From Nocardioides humi (GTDB taxonomy: Bacteria > Actinomycetota > Actinomycetes > Propionibacteriales > Nocardioidaceae), in assembly GCF_006494775.1 (NCBI RefSeq), contig NZ_CP041146.1, forward strand, positions 372,001 through 436,000: DNA of 64,000 bases. Reading direction: 5' to 3'. The notes below the pieces were generated by a model that was given only the letters and a program-made list of their open reading frames with translations, was not told the origin of the DNA and ran no database searches. Below, in pieces: positions 18,078 to 28,257 of this stretch. The position numbers were made by a program, and so were the translations under genes. The stretch's first letter is position 1, and every line of letters begins with the position of its first letter.

Positions 18078-19826
18078 TCAGCCCAGGTCGAGCACGTTGC
18101 GCATGCCGAGCTTGTAGAGCACCCGGTCGGTCTGCTTGAGCGCGGTGAACTCCGGCGGGTCGTAGAGCCGGAAGGTCGCCGCCCGGGCCGCCGGGGAGCC
18201 CACCTCGTCGAGGATCGCGTTGACAGCGTGGCGGGCCGACTCGTTGGCGCCCTCCATCGTCGCGAGGTCGATGTCGGTCTGCACGAAGTCGCCGCTCATC
18301 AGCAGGTTGGGGATCCTCGTGCGCGCGGTGGGCCGGCTGCTCCAGGAGTCGACCGTGTTGACGAGCAGCGGCGTCTCGTTGGTGTTGCGGCGGCTCGCGG
18401 CGTCCCACTGCACGCCCGGGTCGAGGAACCAGGAGTGGACGACGCCGTCGGGCAGCAGGTCGCCGGCGGTGTGGTGGTCGCGGATCTGCGCCAGCACCTC
18501 GTCGGCGATCTGCTGGGGGCTGCACTCCTTGGCCGGCCGGCCGTGCAGGACGCCGGGCGCGTCCCAGTTGGAGATGTCGACCGAGAGGATGTCGACGACG
18601 TCGCCGTCGCCGTAGTCGCGCGCGATCACGCGGTCCTCCCAGAACTGCCCCTGGGTCAGGGCGGTGAGCGCCCACGGGGAGTCGATGAAGGTGATGTGGC
18701 CGTGGGTGATGTCGACCGGCGCGCGCAGGAAGAACTGGATGCCGACCATCCAGTCCGTGTCGAGCGCGGCGAGCCGCTGCAGGCCGGGGTCCAGCGCCAG
18801 TACGTCGGCGGTGAGCGTCGGCACCACCCGCTCCACCGGCATGGCGCTGACGAACCAGTCGGCCTCGACGCGGCTCGTCGTACCGGCGGCGTCGGCGAGG
18901 ACCGCGGCGGCGACCCGGCCGCCGGCGGTCTCGTAGCGGACCAGCCCCTGGCCGCCGACGAAGCGGACGCCGCGCCCGCGCAGGTAGGTCAGCCACGGGT
19001 CGATCCACGCCTCGTCGGTAGGCAGGTCGAGCACCCGGTCGAGGGCGCCGTCGTTGCCGCGGCCCATGATGTTGTAGACGAACGCCTCGCCCATGGTGCC
19101 GATGGTGCGGGTGCTGGCGACGGTCTCCTTCGCCGCGACCAGGTTGCGGGTCAGGCCGGCGGCGAGGATCTGCTGGTAGGGCTTCGAGCGCCTCTCCGCG
19201 CCGACGAAGTCCCACCAGCTGACCTTCTCCCACTGCCCGAGCCGGCGCTCGTCGCAGCTGGTGAGGAACACCAGCAGTCGCTCGACGAAGTAGGTGAGCT
19301 CGTGGGGTGGCACGGAGTGGCCGCCGAGGGTGTCGCGCAGGAAGCGGCGCAGGCCGTCGACGGTGAGGATCTGCTGCGGGTCCGGGCCGATGCCGAACAC
19401 GAAGGCGTCGGCATGGTCGCCGGAGCGCAGGAACTTGCCGCCACTGGCGGCGACCAGGTTGTCGCCGACGGTGCCGTCGCCGAACGGGATGCGGCGCATC
19501 GTGTCCGGCACGTGGTGGTAGAAGCCGGGGAAGAACCGGAAGCCGTGCTCGCCGGGCAGGTCGGCGCGACCGCCTACGCCCGTGCCGGCCACCGGGATGC
19601 TGCGGGCCTTGCCGCCCCAGGCGGACGGCTCGAAGACGGTGACCTCGAAGCCGCGCTCGACGAGCTCGTGCGCCGCGGTCAGGCCGGCCATGCCTCCGCC
19701 GAGCACGGCGACCCGGCGGCCCGGCGTCGCGGCGAAGGCCGGCGCGAGGCCGGTCCCGGCGAGGACCACGCCGGCGCCGACGGCGCCCGCGGACGTGAGC
19801 AAGGTACGACGGTCCAGCTGCGCCAT
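18078..19826 (-). CDS. Exported FAD-dependent amine oxidase/desaturase-like oxidoreductase
   Basis: 582 residues. The twin-arginine signal DRRTLLTSAGAVGAGVVLAG ends in an Ala-rich cleavage region near residue 34, followed by the FAD Rossmann motif VAVLGGGMAGLTAAHEL and the GGKARS segment seen in amine oxidases and phytoene or hydroxysqualene desaturases. The C-terminal LLMSGDFVQTDIDLATMEGANESARHA is the second FAD site. Substrate unknown; a lipid or isoprenoid is plausible. Probably repressed by the divergent TetR, because a TetR-like operator lies just upstream at 19850. Confidence 0.85.
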   Translation of the reverse strand: MAQLDRRTLLTSAGAVGAGVVLAGTGLAPAFAATPGRRVAVLGGGMAGLTAAHELVERGFEVTVFEPSAWGGKARSIPVAGTGVGGRADLPGEHGFRFFPGFYHHVPDTMRRIPFGDGTVGDNLVAASGGKFLRSGDHADAFVFGIGPDPQQILTVDGLRRFLRDTLGGHSVPPHELTYFVERLLVFLTSCDERRLGQWEKVSWWDFVGAERRSKPYQQILAAGLTRNLVAAKETVASTRTIGTMGEAFVYNIMGRGNDGALDRVLDLPTDEAWIDPWLTYLRGRGVRFVGGQGLVRYETAGGRVAAAVLADAAGTTSRVEADWFVSAMPVERVVPTLTADVLALDPGLQRLAALDTDWMVGIQFFLRAPVDITHGHITFIDSPWALTALTQGQFWEDRVIARDYGDGDVVDILSVDISNWDAPGVLHGRPAKECSPQQIADEVLAQIRDHHTAGDLLPDGVVHSWFLDPGVQWDAASRRNTNETPLLVNTVDSWSSRPTARTRIPNLLMSGDFVQTDIDLATMEGANESARHAVNAILDEVGSPAARAATFRLYDPPEFTALKQTDRVLYKLGMRNVLDLG

Positions 19827-19849
19827 CGGCGATCACCCCATGATCTCCA

Positions 19850-19867
19850 ACCGACACCAGTGTCGGT
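19850..19867. promoter_or_regulatory. TetR-type operator, site 1
   Basis: ACCGAC-ACCAGT-GTCGGT is an 18-base palindrome, 24 bases upstream of the FAD oxidoreductase start. The same half-sites with the same spacing occur at 19928-19945. Confidence 0.7.
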
Positions 19868-19927
19868 ATCCGTTGGCAGCGAGTATCGTGATCCACACCA
19901 CATCAGGTCAAGGCATACCGGTCCACA

Positions 19928-19945
19928 ACCGACACATTCGTCGGT
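19928..19945. promoter_or_regulatory. TetR-type operator, site 2
   Basis: ACCGAC-ACATTC-GTCGGT, 29 bases upstream of the TetR start and 78 bases from site 1. The pair suggests one repressor controlling both divergent genes. Confidence 0.7.
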
Positions 19946-19973
19946 CACAGTCGACGGTGGGAGGAGGAGACCC

Positions 19974-20600
19974 GTGAGCACCACCGAGGTCGTGCGCCGC
20001 CGGCTCACCGGTCCGGCGCGGCGCGAGCGGATCGAGGCCGCCGCCGTCGAGGTCTTCGCCGAGCGCGGGTACGACGCCGCGTCGGTCGGCGAGATCGCCG
20101 GCGCCGCCGGCGTCACCCGGACCGTGCTCTACGACCACTTCCGCTCCAAGCGCGAGCTCTACCTCCACGTCCTCGACACCCAGAACGCCGCGATGCTCGC
20201 CGAGGTGGGCGCCGGCATCACGGGCGCCGGCGCGGGACGGGACCGGATGCGGGCCACCGTGGCGGCGTACCTCTCCTTCGCGCGGCAGCGTCCCGCGGCC
20301 CGCCGGATCCTGGTCGACCCGATCCCCACCGGGGACCGGGAGCTCGACCGGGCGCTGCGCACCTTCCGCACCGCCCGCACCCAGGCGGTCGCCACCATGC
20401 TCGGCCCCGACCTCGCCCGCTCCGGGCTCCCCCACGGCTCGACGGCGGCCGACGTCGTCGTCGAGCTCCTCATCACCGGCGTCGACGGCGTCGCCCGGTG
20501 GTGGCAGGAGCATCCCGCCGCCTCGCTGGAGGAGGTCACCGAGGTGGCCACCCGGCTGCTGTGGAACGGGCTGCCGCGCCTGGGCGAGCTCAGAACATGA
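19974..20600 (+). CDS. TetR-family transcriptional regulator
   Basis: A 208-residue regulator. The N-terminal TetR helix-turn-helix runs AAAVEVFAERGYDAASVGEIAGAAGVTRTVLYDHFRSKRELY at about residues 20-62; the rest is a ligand-binding helical domain. GTG at 19974 is preceded by GAGGAGGAG. It is divergent from the FAD oxidoreductase, with two matching operators between them. Its stop overlaps the 3' end of the opposite-strand GNAT gene by 11 bases. Confidence 0.9.
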   Translation: MSTTEVVRRRLTGPARRERIEAAAVEVFAERGYDAASVGEIAGAAGVTRTVLYDHFRSKRELYLHVLDTQNAAMLAEVGAGITGAGAGRDRMRATVAAYLSFARQRPAARRILVDPIPTGDRELDRALRTFRTARTQAVATMLGPDLARSGLPHGSTAADVVVELLITGVDGVARWWQEHPAASLEEVTEVATRLLWNGLPRLGELRT

Positions 20601-21435
20601 CGGTGGCGAAGCGCGCGGTCTCCACGAACCCGACCCGCTCGTACGCCGCCCGGGCCGTGTGGTTCCAGTCGTTGACGTAGAGCGAGACCGTCGGCGCGAT
20701 CCGCGCGCGGACCTGCCGGACCACAGCGGCCATGCCGGCGGTCGCGATCCCCTGGCCACGCCGGTGAGGGGGCACCCACACCCCCTGGATCTGGGCGGCG
20801 TCGGGCGTCGCGCAGGCCACCTCGGCCTTGAAGACGAGCTCGCCGCCGTCGTACCGGACGAAGGACCAGCCACGGCCGACCAGCTGCGCGACCCGCGCAC
20901 GGTAGAGGTCCGCTCCCCCGCCGAGCTCCGGGGAGACCCCGACCTCCTCGGTGTACATGGCCACGCACGCGGGGTAGAGCGTGGCGATGTCGTCGGGAGT
21001 GCTGCAGCGCACGCCCGGGTCGGGCGTCACGAGCGGCTCGCCGTCGATGGCGAGGTGGCGCTGGTCCCAGCGCACGTCGCGCGGCCGGCCCCACTGCTCG
21101 CCGACCTGGCCCCAGAACGCCCGGACGGCGTCCTGCGGCCCGACGATCGTCGAGGCGGTACGCCGCCGGGCCAGCGCCCGGCCGGCGAACACCTCGGCGT
21201 CCTCCGGCGTGGCCTGGACCGGCACCAGGTTGGCGGCCACGTGGCAGGCGGCGACGAGGTGGCCGCCGTCGAAGCGCCCCCACATCTCGCCGCCGAGCCA
21301 GCGCGGCTCGAGGTTGGTGGTGTGGGCGCGATGGATCGCGAACACGTTGACGACCGGGTCGCGGCCGGCCAGGGCCACGAAGGCGGGAAGGTCGGCCTGC
21401 GCGAGGACACGCACGCCGTGCCGGGTGGTCAACAC
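20590..21435 (-). CDS. GNAT acetyltransferase with DUF4081 N-terminal domain
   Basis: 281 residues. The N-terminal half (LPAFVALAGRDPVVNVFAIHRA) is DUF4081; the C-terminal half is GNAT, with the acetyl-CoA loop GVWVPPHRRGQGIATAGMAAV and VSLYVNDWNHTARAAYERVGF. In many actinobacteria this gene is next to ispG. Here 4.8 kb of siderophore and regulator genes lie between. A TAGGGT -10 box on the minus strand (21442-21447) sits 6 bases before the GTG, suggesting a leaderless mRNA. Acceptor unknown. Confidence 0.85.
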   Translation of the reverse strand: MLTTRHGVRVLAQADLPAFVALAGRDPVVNVFAIHRAHTTNLEPRWLGGEMWGRFDGGHLVAACHVAANLVPVQATPEDAEVFAGRALARRRTASTIVGPQDAVRAFWGQVGEQWGRPRDVRWDQRHLAIDGEPLVTPDPGVRCSTPDDIATLYPACVAMYTEEVGVSPELGGGADLYRARVAQLVGRGWSFVRYDGGELVFKAEVACATPDAAQIQGVWVPPHRRGQGIATAGMAAVVRQVRARIAPTVSLYVNDWNHTARAAYERVGFVETARFATVMF

Positions 21436-21461
21436 GGGACCACCCTAGGGTGTCCGGGCCA

Positions 21462-22520
21462 TCAGGAGCGCCGACGGACCTCGCGAACGATCAGCCAGAC
21501 CAGATAGGCCCCGCCCGCGACGACGGTGACCACCCCGACCGGCATCACCACCGGCAGCAGGTGCTGCGCGGTCAGGTCCGCCGCCGCCAGCATGAAGGCG
21601 CCCAGGAAGGCGGCAGGCGCCAGCGTCACGCCGGGCGTGCGGGCGAGGCGGCGGGCGATCTGCGGCGCGGCGAGCGCGACGAATGCGATCGGGCCCGCCG
21701 CGGCGGTCACCGTCGCCGTCAGGGCGACACCCGTCACGACCGCAGCGACCCGGACCTGCTCCGTCCGGGTGCCCGTGGCCCGGGCGGCGTCGTCCCCGAG
21801 CTCGAGCTGGCGCAACCCGGGCGCCAGCGCCACCAGCGCCGCCAGCAGGAGCAGCACGGTGGCGCCGCCCCACAGCACCTGCGGCCACCCGGTGCCGCCG
21901 AGCGAGCCGGCTCCCCACACGGCGGCCCGGACCGCGACCTCGAGCCGGGCGTTGATGACGAGCCAGGCGTTGAAGGAGCCCAGCATCACCGAGACCGCGA
22001 TGCCGACGATGATCAGCCGGAACCCCTGCACGCCGTGGCGCCAGGCCAGCAGGTAGACGACCGTGGCGGTCGCCAGGCCGCCCACCAGGGCACCGCCGAC
22101 GAGCTGGGCGTAGCTGCCCCCGATGAGGACGATCACGACCAGCGCGCCGGCGTAGGAGCCGGCGGAGAGGCCGATGATGTCCGGGCTGGCGAGCGGGTTG
22201 CGGGTCAACGACTGGAACAGCGCCCCGGAGACGCCCAGTGCGGCGCCGAACACGACGGCCGCGAGAGCGCGCGGCGAGCGCCACTCCACCACCACGACCC
22301 GGGCGAACCCTGCCTCCGGGTCGCCCGTCAGCGCAGCCCAGACCCGGGCGAGGGTGAGCGGGTATTCGCCGAGCATCAGCGAGGCGGCGCTGGTCGTCAC
22401 GGTCAGCACACCCAGCACCGCGCAGACGGCGACGGTGCGGCTGCGCCAGCGCAGGGAGAGGCCGCCGGCCCGTACGACGAGGGCCGGGCGGGCCGGGCCG
22501 AGGACACCGGGCCGGCTCAC
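21462..22520 (-). CDS. Iron-siderophore ABC transporter permease (FecCD family), second
   Basis: A 352-residue FecCD-type permease with about nine to ten membrane helices. Signatures are RSPRALAAVVFGAALGVSGALFQSLTRNPLASPDIIG and the late GPIAFVALAAPQIAR coupling region that contacts the ATPase. It imports ferric siderophore together with the neighbouring permease. The GTG start overlaps the stop of that permease by 4 bases. No ATPase gene follows; the next gene, on the same strand, is the GNAT. Confidence 0.9.
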   Translation of the reverse strand: MSRPGVLGPARPALVVRAGGLSLRWRSRTVAVCAVLGVLTVTTSAASLMLGEYPLTLARVWAALTGDPEAGFARVVVVEWRSPRALAAVVFGAALGVSGALFQSLTRNPLASPDIIGLSAGSYAGALVVIVLIGGSYAQLVGGALVGGLATATVVYLLAWRHGVQGFRLIIVGIAVSVMLGSFNAWLVINARLEVAVRAAVWGAGSLGGTGWPQVLWGGATVLLLLAALVALAPGLRQLELGDDAARATGTRTEQVRVAAVVTGVALTATVTAAAGPIAFVALAAPQIARRLARTPGVTLAPAAFLGAFMLAAADLTAQHLLPVVMPVGVVTVVAGGAYLVWLIVREVRRRS

Positions 22521-23536
22521 AGGGCGCTCACCCGCCTGCGGCGGACCAGGGCGATCAGCATCGGAGCACCCACGAACGCGGTGACGAGCCCCACCGGGAG
22601 CTCGCCCGGGCGGATCACGAGGCGGCCGATGACGTCGGAGGCGAGCAGCAGCGACGGGGCCAGCACGAGCGTGTAGGCGAGGATCCACCGCTGCTCCGGG
22701 CCGGTGAACCACCGGGCGACGTGCGGCACCATCAGGCCCACGAAGCCGACCGGCCCGCAGATCGCCGTCGCGCCGCCCGCGAGCAGGGTCACCGCGACGA
22801 CCACGATCACCCGGGTCCGGGTGATCCCCGCTCCCAGCGAGGTGGCCAGGTCGTCGCCCAGCGCGATGGCGTTGAGCGCGCTCGCCGCGACCGCGGCGAG
22901 CAGCGTGCCGAGGACCAGGAACGGCAGCACCGGGAGGAGGATGTCCCAGCCGCGGTCGACCAGGCTGCCGGCGTACCAGCCCCGCATCCGGTCGAACGAG
23001 CGCGGGTCGCTCAGCACCATCGCGGTCACGATCCCTGACAGCAGCGCGCCGATCGCGACCCCGGCCAGCGTGAGGTGGATCGGATCGGCCCCGCCCCGGC
23101 CGGCCGAGCCGATCGCGTACACGACCACCGTCACGACCAGCGCCCCGGCGAAGGCGAACCAGACGTACCCGCTGACGGCGGTCACGCCGAACAGGGCGAT
23201 GCCGAGGGCGACGAAGAACTCCGCACCCGCGCTGACGCCGAGGATGCCCGGGTCGGCGAGCGGGTTGCGGGTCAGTGCCTGGATCAGGGCTCCCGACAGC
23301 CCCAGCGCGATCCCGACGCACAGCCCCACCGCGGTACGGGGGACGCGCAGGTCCCAGACGACGTACGCGTCCCCCTTGCCGGTGTCGTGGCGCAGCGCCT
23401 CGATCACCACCGACAGCGGGATGTTCTTCGAGCCGATCGCGATGCTGAGCAGCAGCAGCGCGCCCAGGAGCACCGTCGCGACCAGCAGACCGACCAGCCG
23501 GCGCGACGGCGCTCGCCCCTCCGGGCTACCGGGCAC
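22517..23536 (-). CDS. Iron-siderophore ABC transporter permease (FecCD family), first
   Basis: A 339-residue FecCD permease with RVPRTAVGLCVGIALGLSGALIQALTRNPLADPGILG and GPVGFVGLMVPHVARWF. It forms a heterodimer with the downstream permease in the cytoplasmic membrane. Its start overlaps the end of the binding-protein gene by 11 bases. It is regulated with the operon by the iron box at 24594-24612. Confidence 0.9.
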   Translation of the reverse strand: MPGSPEGRAPSRRLVGLLVATVLLGALLLLSIAIGSKNIPLSVVIEALRHDTGKGDAYVVWDLRVPRTAVGLCVGIALGLSGALIQALTRNPLADPGILGVSAGAEFFVALGIALFGVTAVSGYVWFAFAGALVVTVVVYAIGSAGRGGADPIHLTLAGVAIGALLSGIVTAMVLSDPRSFDRMRGWYAGSLVDRGWDILLPVLPFLVLGTLLAAVAASALNAIALGDDLATSLGAGITRTRVIVVVAVTLLAGGATAICGPVGFVGLMVPHVARWFTGPEQRWILAYTLVLAPSLLLASDVIGRLVIRPGELPVGLVTAFVGAPMLIALVRRRRVSAL

Positions 23537-24560
23537 GCTGGTTCAGCGCCGACTCCTCGAGCTCGGGCAGGACCTGGTCGAGCCACCAGCGGTAGCTCAG
23601 CGGGGTGCCGCCGTTGATGGCGGACCACTGCGGCCCGTCGAGGTAGATCCACGTGCCGTTCTCGGACGCGGGCAGGTCCGCGACGCGCGGGTCGGCCTTC
23701 AGCGAGGCGTAGGTCTTGTCGATGGTCTCCTGGCTCTCGGCGCCGGAGGCGGCGACGATCACCACGTCCTCGGTGAGCTGGTCGATGTTCTCCAGGGAGA
23801 AGGTGTCCACCTCGGCGGAGGTGACCTCGCCGTGCGGCTGGTGCCCGCCGGGCTCGAGACCCAGCGCGACGAACGGCTCGTTGCCGTACTCCGTCGGCCA
23901 GAACTGGTCGTCCTTGAAGACCGGGATGACGTACGACCTGCCCTGCAGGCCGGGGAGCCTCTCGGCGGCGGCATCGAAGTCGGCGGAGAGCTCGGCCTCC
24001 ACCTCGTCGACGACCGCGGTGTCGTGTCCCGTGAGCGTGGCGAGCGAGGCGAGGTGGTCCTGCCAGCTGGTCTGCGTGTCGGTCTCGATCCCGACGTAGG
24101 TCGGCGCGACCTGGGACAGCTGCTTGTAGAGCTTCTCGTCGGTGTTCCAGATGTCGGTCAGGATCAGGTCCGGCTCCCACGTGGCGATCGCCTCGGGCGA
24201 GGGCGCCCAGTCCGCGTTGATCAGGTCGGTGTCGACCTCGCCCTTGTCCACCTCACCCAGCCACGGCGCCCAGGCGAGGGCCTCGTCGTCGTCCGGCGAG
24301 GTGAGCGGCTTCTCGTCGACGTACGGCAGCAGCTCCAGGTAGGTGCTGGTGAGCACGACGATGCGCTCCGGCTTCGCCTCGACGGTGACCTCGCCGTAGG
24401 CGGTGTCGATGGTGACCGGGAAGGCGCCGTCGGCCGACGCCGGCGCGGAGGCGTCGTCGGCGGCCGGAGTGTCGCTGCCGCAGCCGGCGAGCGCCAGGAC
24501 GGCGACCATCGTCGCGGCGAGCAGTGCCGGGCAGCGCGGGTGCGCGGTGGACAGCTTCAA
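23526..24560 (-). CDS. Iron-siderophore-binding lipoprotein
   Basis: A 344-residue class III binding protein: signal peptide with lipobox VLALAGC (Cys27), an acidic linker, then a FepB/FhuD-like fold with PERIVVLTSTYLELLPYV, IATWEPDLILTD and the long inter-domain helix. It is anchored outside the membrane and delivers a ferric siderophore to the two FecCD permeases. First gene of its operon; an iron box lies 34 bases upstream. The siderophore type cannot be predicted. Confidence 0.9.
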   Translation of the reverse strand: MKLSTAHPRCPALLAATMVAVLALAGCGSDTPAADDASAPASADGAFPVTIDTAYGEVTVEAKPERIVVLTSTYLELLPYVDEKPLTSPDDDEALAWAPWLGEVDKGEVDTDLINADWAPSPEAIATWEPDLILTDIWNTDEKLYKQLSQVAPTYVGIETDTQTSWQDHLASLATLTGHDTAVVDEVEAELSADFDAAAERLPGLQGRSYVIPVFKDDQFWPTEYGNEPFVALGLEPGGHQPHGEVTSAEVDTFSLENIDQLTEDVVIVAASGAESQETIDKTYASLKADPRVADLPASENGTWIYLDGPQWSAINGGTPLSYRWWLDQVLPELEESALNQRAR

Positions 24561-24593
24561 CGGGGTTCCTTGTCTGTCGGATGCAAAGCCGAC

Positions 24594-24612
24594 TTAATGT
24601 AGCCTTGCCTAA
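24594..24612. promoter_or_regulatory. DtxR/IdeR-like iron box
   Basis: On the minus strand the 19 bases read TTAGGCAAGGCTACATTAA. They match the DtxR/IdeR consensus TTAGGTTAGGCTAACCTAA at 14 of 19 positions. It lies between the divergent binding-protein gene and the double AraC gene, so iron-loaded repressor could shut both off. The match is by eye. Confidence 0.7.
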
Positions 24613-24664
24613 CTTCACACGCTTATCCGGAGGCGACGGCTTGTTCATGTCAGGGGGCGATCCG

Positions 24665-26224
24665 ATGATGCCGACGCACGACTGGACGATCCCGCCCACC
24701 GCCACCGGCCCCGTCATCGAGGACCGCTCGGTCGTGCTGCTGTACGTCCACACGGGCACGGCCACGATCGAGACGGCCGGAACGGTCCGTCGTCTCGCCG
24801 CGGGCGAGGCGGTCTGGGTGCCCCCCGGCATCCCGCACCGCACCCGGGCGGACGCCGGCGCGGTGGTCCTCCCGATCTTCCCCCGCTCCGACGAGCTGCC
24901 GGAGGCGCTGACGACGACCCGCACGATCACCGTCCCGCCCACGTGGGCCAGATGGCTGGTCCAGCGCCACGTCGACGACTGTCACCTCGCCCACGACGTC
25001 CAGGACGCCCTCCCCGACACGGGCACCCTGCTCGGGATGATCGCCCGCGCCCCCAGCTCCGACGACGAGCGGTGGACCGGCGCCGAGGCACTGCGGCTGC
25101 CGGTGTCCCACGCCGCACTGAGCACGGCGCGGACCCTGCTGAGGGACCCGGGCACGCCGATGTCGCTGACGTCGTTCGCCGCGAGGGAGAGCGTCAGCGT
25201 GAAGACGCTGCAGCGTCAGTTCCACCGCGAGACGGGCCTGGCGTTCGCCGACTGGCGCAGCCGGGCACGGGTCGTGGCCGCGGCACGCCATCTCGCGGCG
25301 GGGCGCACGGTCGGATGGACCGGCCGGCACGTGGGCTACGCGACCCCGGCCGGCTTCACCAAGGCGTTCCGCCGTCTGGTGGGCCTGACGCCGCGCGCGT
25401 ACGCCGGTCGGGCGCGCGAGCGGTCATCCGCGACACGGACCGCCCCGGACGCCGTCGTCGGGCACGTCGCGGCCCTCGCCGCCGAGGCGGCGCCGGAGCC
25501 GCCGGCGGTCGCGGCCCGGCGTACCTGGACACGGGTCAACGGGGAGCACGTGCTGCTGTGGATGTACTGCGGCGAGGCGGACGTCCGGGTCGGCTCCCGC
25601 GACATCCGCCTGCGGGCCGGCCACGCCCTCTGGCTGCCCGCCGGCGTGCCGAACGCGGTGGAGGGGCTCGCCGGCTCCGTCGCGGTGCCCCTCGGGTACA
25701 GCCACACACCGGTCGGTCTCGACGTCGACGACCTGTCGGTCCTCTCCTTCCCGCCGGAGGCGCAGGACTTCCTCCTCCACACCTCGCTGGTCAGCTACAC
25801 GCTCTTCCAGCCCGCGCGGAGGCGGCGGTCCTTCGTCGAGGAGCTGTTCCGGGCGCAGTTCATCGCCGACCGCGACACCGCGGCGACGGCCGGTCTCACC
25901 GGGGCCGTCGGCACCGTCACGCGCGCGATGCGACGCGACCCCAGCGACGCACGATCGCTCCTGGAGTGGGCGGCGCACCTGGGCACCAGCCCGCGCGAGC
26001 TGGGCCGGGAGTTCCTGAGCCAGACCGGGGAGACCTTCCCCCGCTGGCGTGCGCAGCACCGGATGGACATCGCCCGCTGGCTCCTGTGCCTGGGCGATCC
26101 TCCCGGCCAGGTCGCCAAGCAGCTCGGCTACTCCAGCGCCGCGGCGTTCACGAACGCCTTCACCACCGCTCATGGGATGTCGCCCAGCGAGCACCAGCGC
26201 CGAGAGGGCGACACGTCGGCCTAG
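24665..26224 (+). CDS. Double AraC regulator (cupin-HTH-cupin-HTH)
   Basis: 519 residues made of two AraC-like halves. Half 1 has a cupin sensor (about 25-75; AAGEAVWVPPGIPHR) and an AraC HTH (about 155-255; ESVSVKTLQRQFHRETGLAFADWR, then GFTKAFRRLVGLTPRAY). Half 2 repeats this with a cupin (about 285-345; RAGHALWLPAGVPNAV) and HTH (about 415-510; SPRELGREFLSQTGETFPRWR, then AFTNAFTTAHGMSPSEHQ). An AraC protein is normally one such unit. It is divergent from the siderophore operon across the iron box, so it likely controls that operon. ATG at 24665 is chosen for the AGGGGG upstream; 24647 is possible. Confidence 0.85.
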   Translation: MMPTHDWTIPPTATGPVIEDRSVVLLYVHTGTATIETAGTVRRLAAGEAVWVPPGIPHRTRADAGAVVLPIFPRSDELPEALTTTRTITVPPTWARWLVQRHVDDCHLAHDVQDALPDTGTLLGMIARAPSSDDERWTGAEALRLPVSHAALSTARTLLRDPGTPMSLTSFAARESVSVKTLQRQFHRETGLAFADWRSRARVVAAARHLAAGRTVGWTGRHVGYATPAGFTKAFRRLVGLTPRAYAGRARERSSATRTAPDAVVGHVAALAAEAAPEPPAVAARRTWTRVNGEHVLLWMYCGEADVRVGSRDIRLRAGHALWLPAGVPNAVEGLAGSVAVPLGYSHTPVGLDVDDLSVLSFPPEAQDFLLHTSLVSYTLFQPARRRRSFVEELFRAQFIADRDTAATAGLTGAVGTVTRAMRRDPSDARSLLEWAAHLGTSPRELGREFLSQTGETFPRWRAQHRMDIARWLLCLGDPPGQVAKQLGYSSAAAFTNAFTTAHGMSPSEHQRREGDTSA

Positions 26225-26283
26225 TGTCGTCGTGTCAGGCTGATTCGCCGCCATAGTCGGCGCTTCAACCTGACACGACGACA

Positions 26284-26287
<4 letters not shown>
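26221..26287. terminator. Bidirectional terminator with 19-base perfect arms
   Basis: CTAGTGTCGTCGTGTCAGG (26221-26239) is matched perfectly by 26269-26287; an inner CGCCG/CGGCG stem stacks in the loop. The TAG stops of the AraC gene (26222-26224) and of ispG (26284-26286, minus) are both inside the arms. It sits between convergent genes. The loop side shares TGTCAGGTTGAAGCGC with the terminator at 28725-28759. Confidence 0.85.
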
Positions 26288-27435
<1,148 letters not shown>

Positions 27436-27460
27436 GGCCTCAAGATTAGAGGCTCCGCCG

Positions 27461-28240
27461 TCACCCGACCCCATCGCCGATCAGGGCCGCCAGCCCGTCG
27501 AGGGTCCGGGCCAGGCCGAACTCCCACGCCCGCTCCGCGCTCCACGCGCTGCCCTGCGCGGCACCGGCCGCGGCGCCGATCCGGACCGCGCGCGGGTACG
27601 CCGCCGGGTCGAGCGCCCGCGCGAGCACCGGCTGGTTGGCCGCCCACCACTCGGCGTCGCTCATCGCGGAGTCGGTGCCGACCCGCGCCGCGTCGTGCGC
27701 GGAGCGGCCGTGGGACTGCACGAAACCCAGCAGGTAGGCGAGCGCGGCGTCGGTGTCGACCTCGCTCAGCCCGGTGTCGTCCAGGGCGGCGAGCTCGTGC
27801 TCGTACTTCGCCATCACCCCCGGCCCCAGCGGCGGCCGGCTCAGCGCGGCCACCTCGGTGAGCCAGGGGTGGGCGGCGAGCAGGTCGCGGTTGGCCTCCG
27901 CCACGGTGGTCAGCCGCTGCCGCCACGCCTGTCGTCCCCACGGCTCGCGCGGCATCCGCGCGTAGCGCGCGTCGACCATCAGGTCGAGCAGCTCGGGCTT
28001 GCCCGGGACATAGGTGTAGACCGACATCGCCGAGACGCCCACCCGCTCGGCCACCGCCCGCATCGTCACCGCCGCCAGGCCCTCCGCGTCGGCGAGCGCC
28101 AGCGCCGCGTCGACCACCTGGGCGACGGTCACCGACCGCGCCGGCCCCTTGCGGCGCGCCCCGGCCGGCTCGCCCCAGAGGAGGGCGAGCGTGCGGCTGG
28201 GCTCACCCGACCCGGTGCTGGCGGAGGTCACGGGAGCCAT
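27461..28240 (-). CDS. TetR-family regulator (TetR_C type)
   Basis: A 259-residue regulator with [47 protein letters not shown] and a long helical C-terminal domain of the tetracycline-repressor type. The ATG at 28240 faces the VOC-protein gene. The 64-base gap holds a near-perfect palindrome (28258-28282), its likely autoregulatory operator. The effector is unknown. Confidence 0.9.
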   Translation of the reverse strand: MAPVTSASTGSGEPSRTLALLWGEPAGARRKGPARSVTVAQVVDAALALADAEGLAAVTMRAVAERVGVSAMSVYTYVPGKPELLDLMVDARYARMPREPWGRQAWRQRLTTVAEANRDLLAAHPWLTEVAALSRPPLGPGVMAKYEHELAALDDTGLSEVDTDAALAYLLGFVQSHGRSAHDAARVGTDSAMSDAEWWAANQPVLARALDPAAYPRAVRIGAAAGAAQGSAWSAERAWEFGLARTLDGLAALIGDGVG

Positions 28241-28257
28241 CCTGCCACAAGTTCGTT

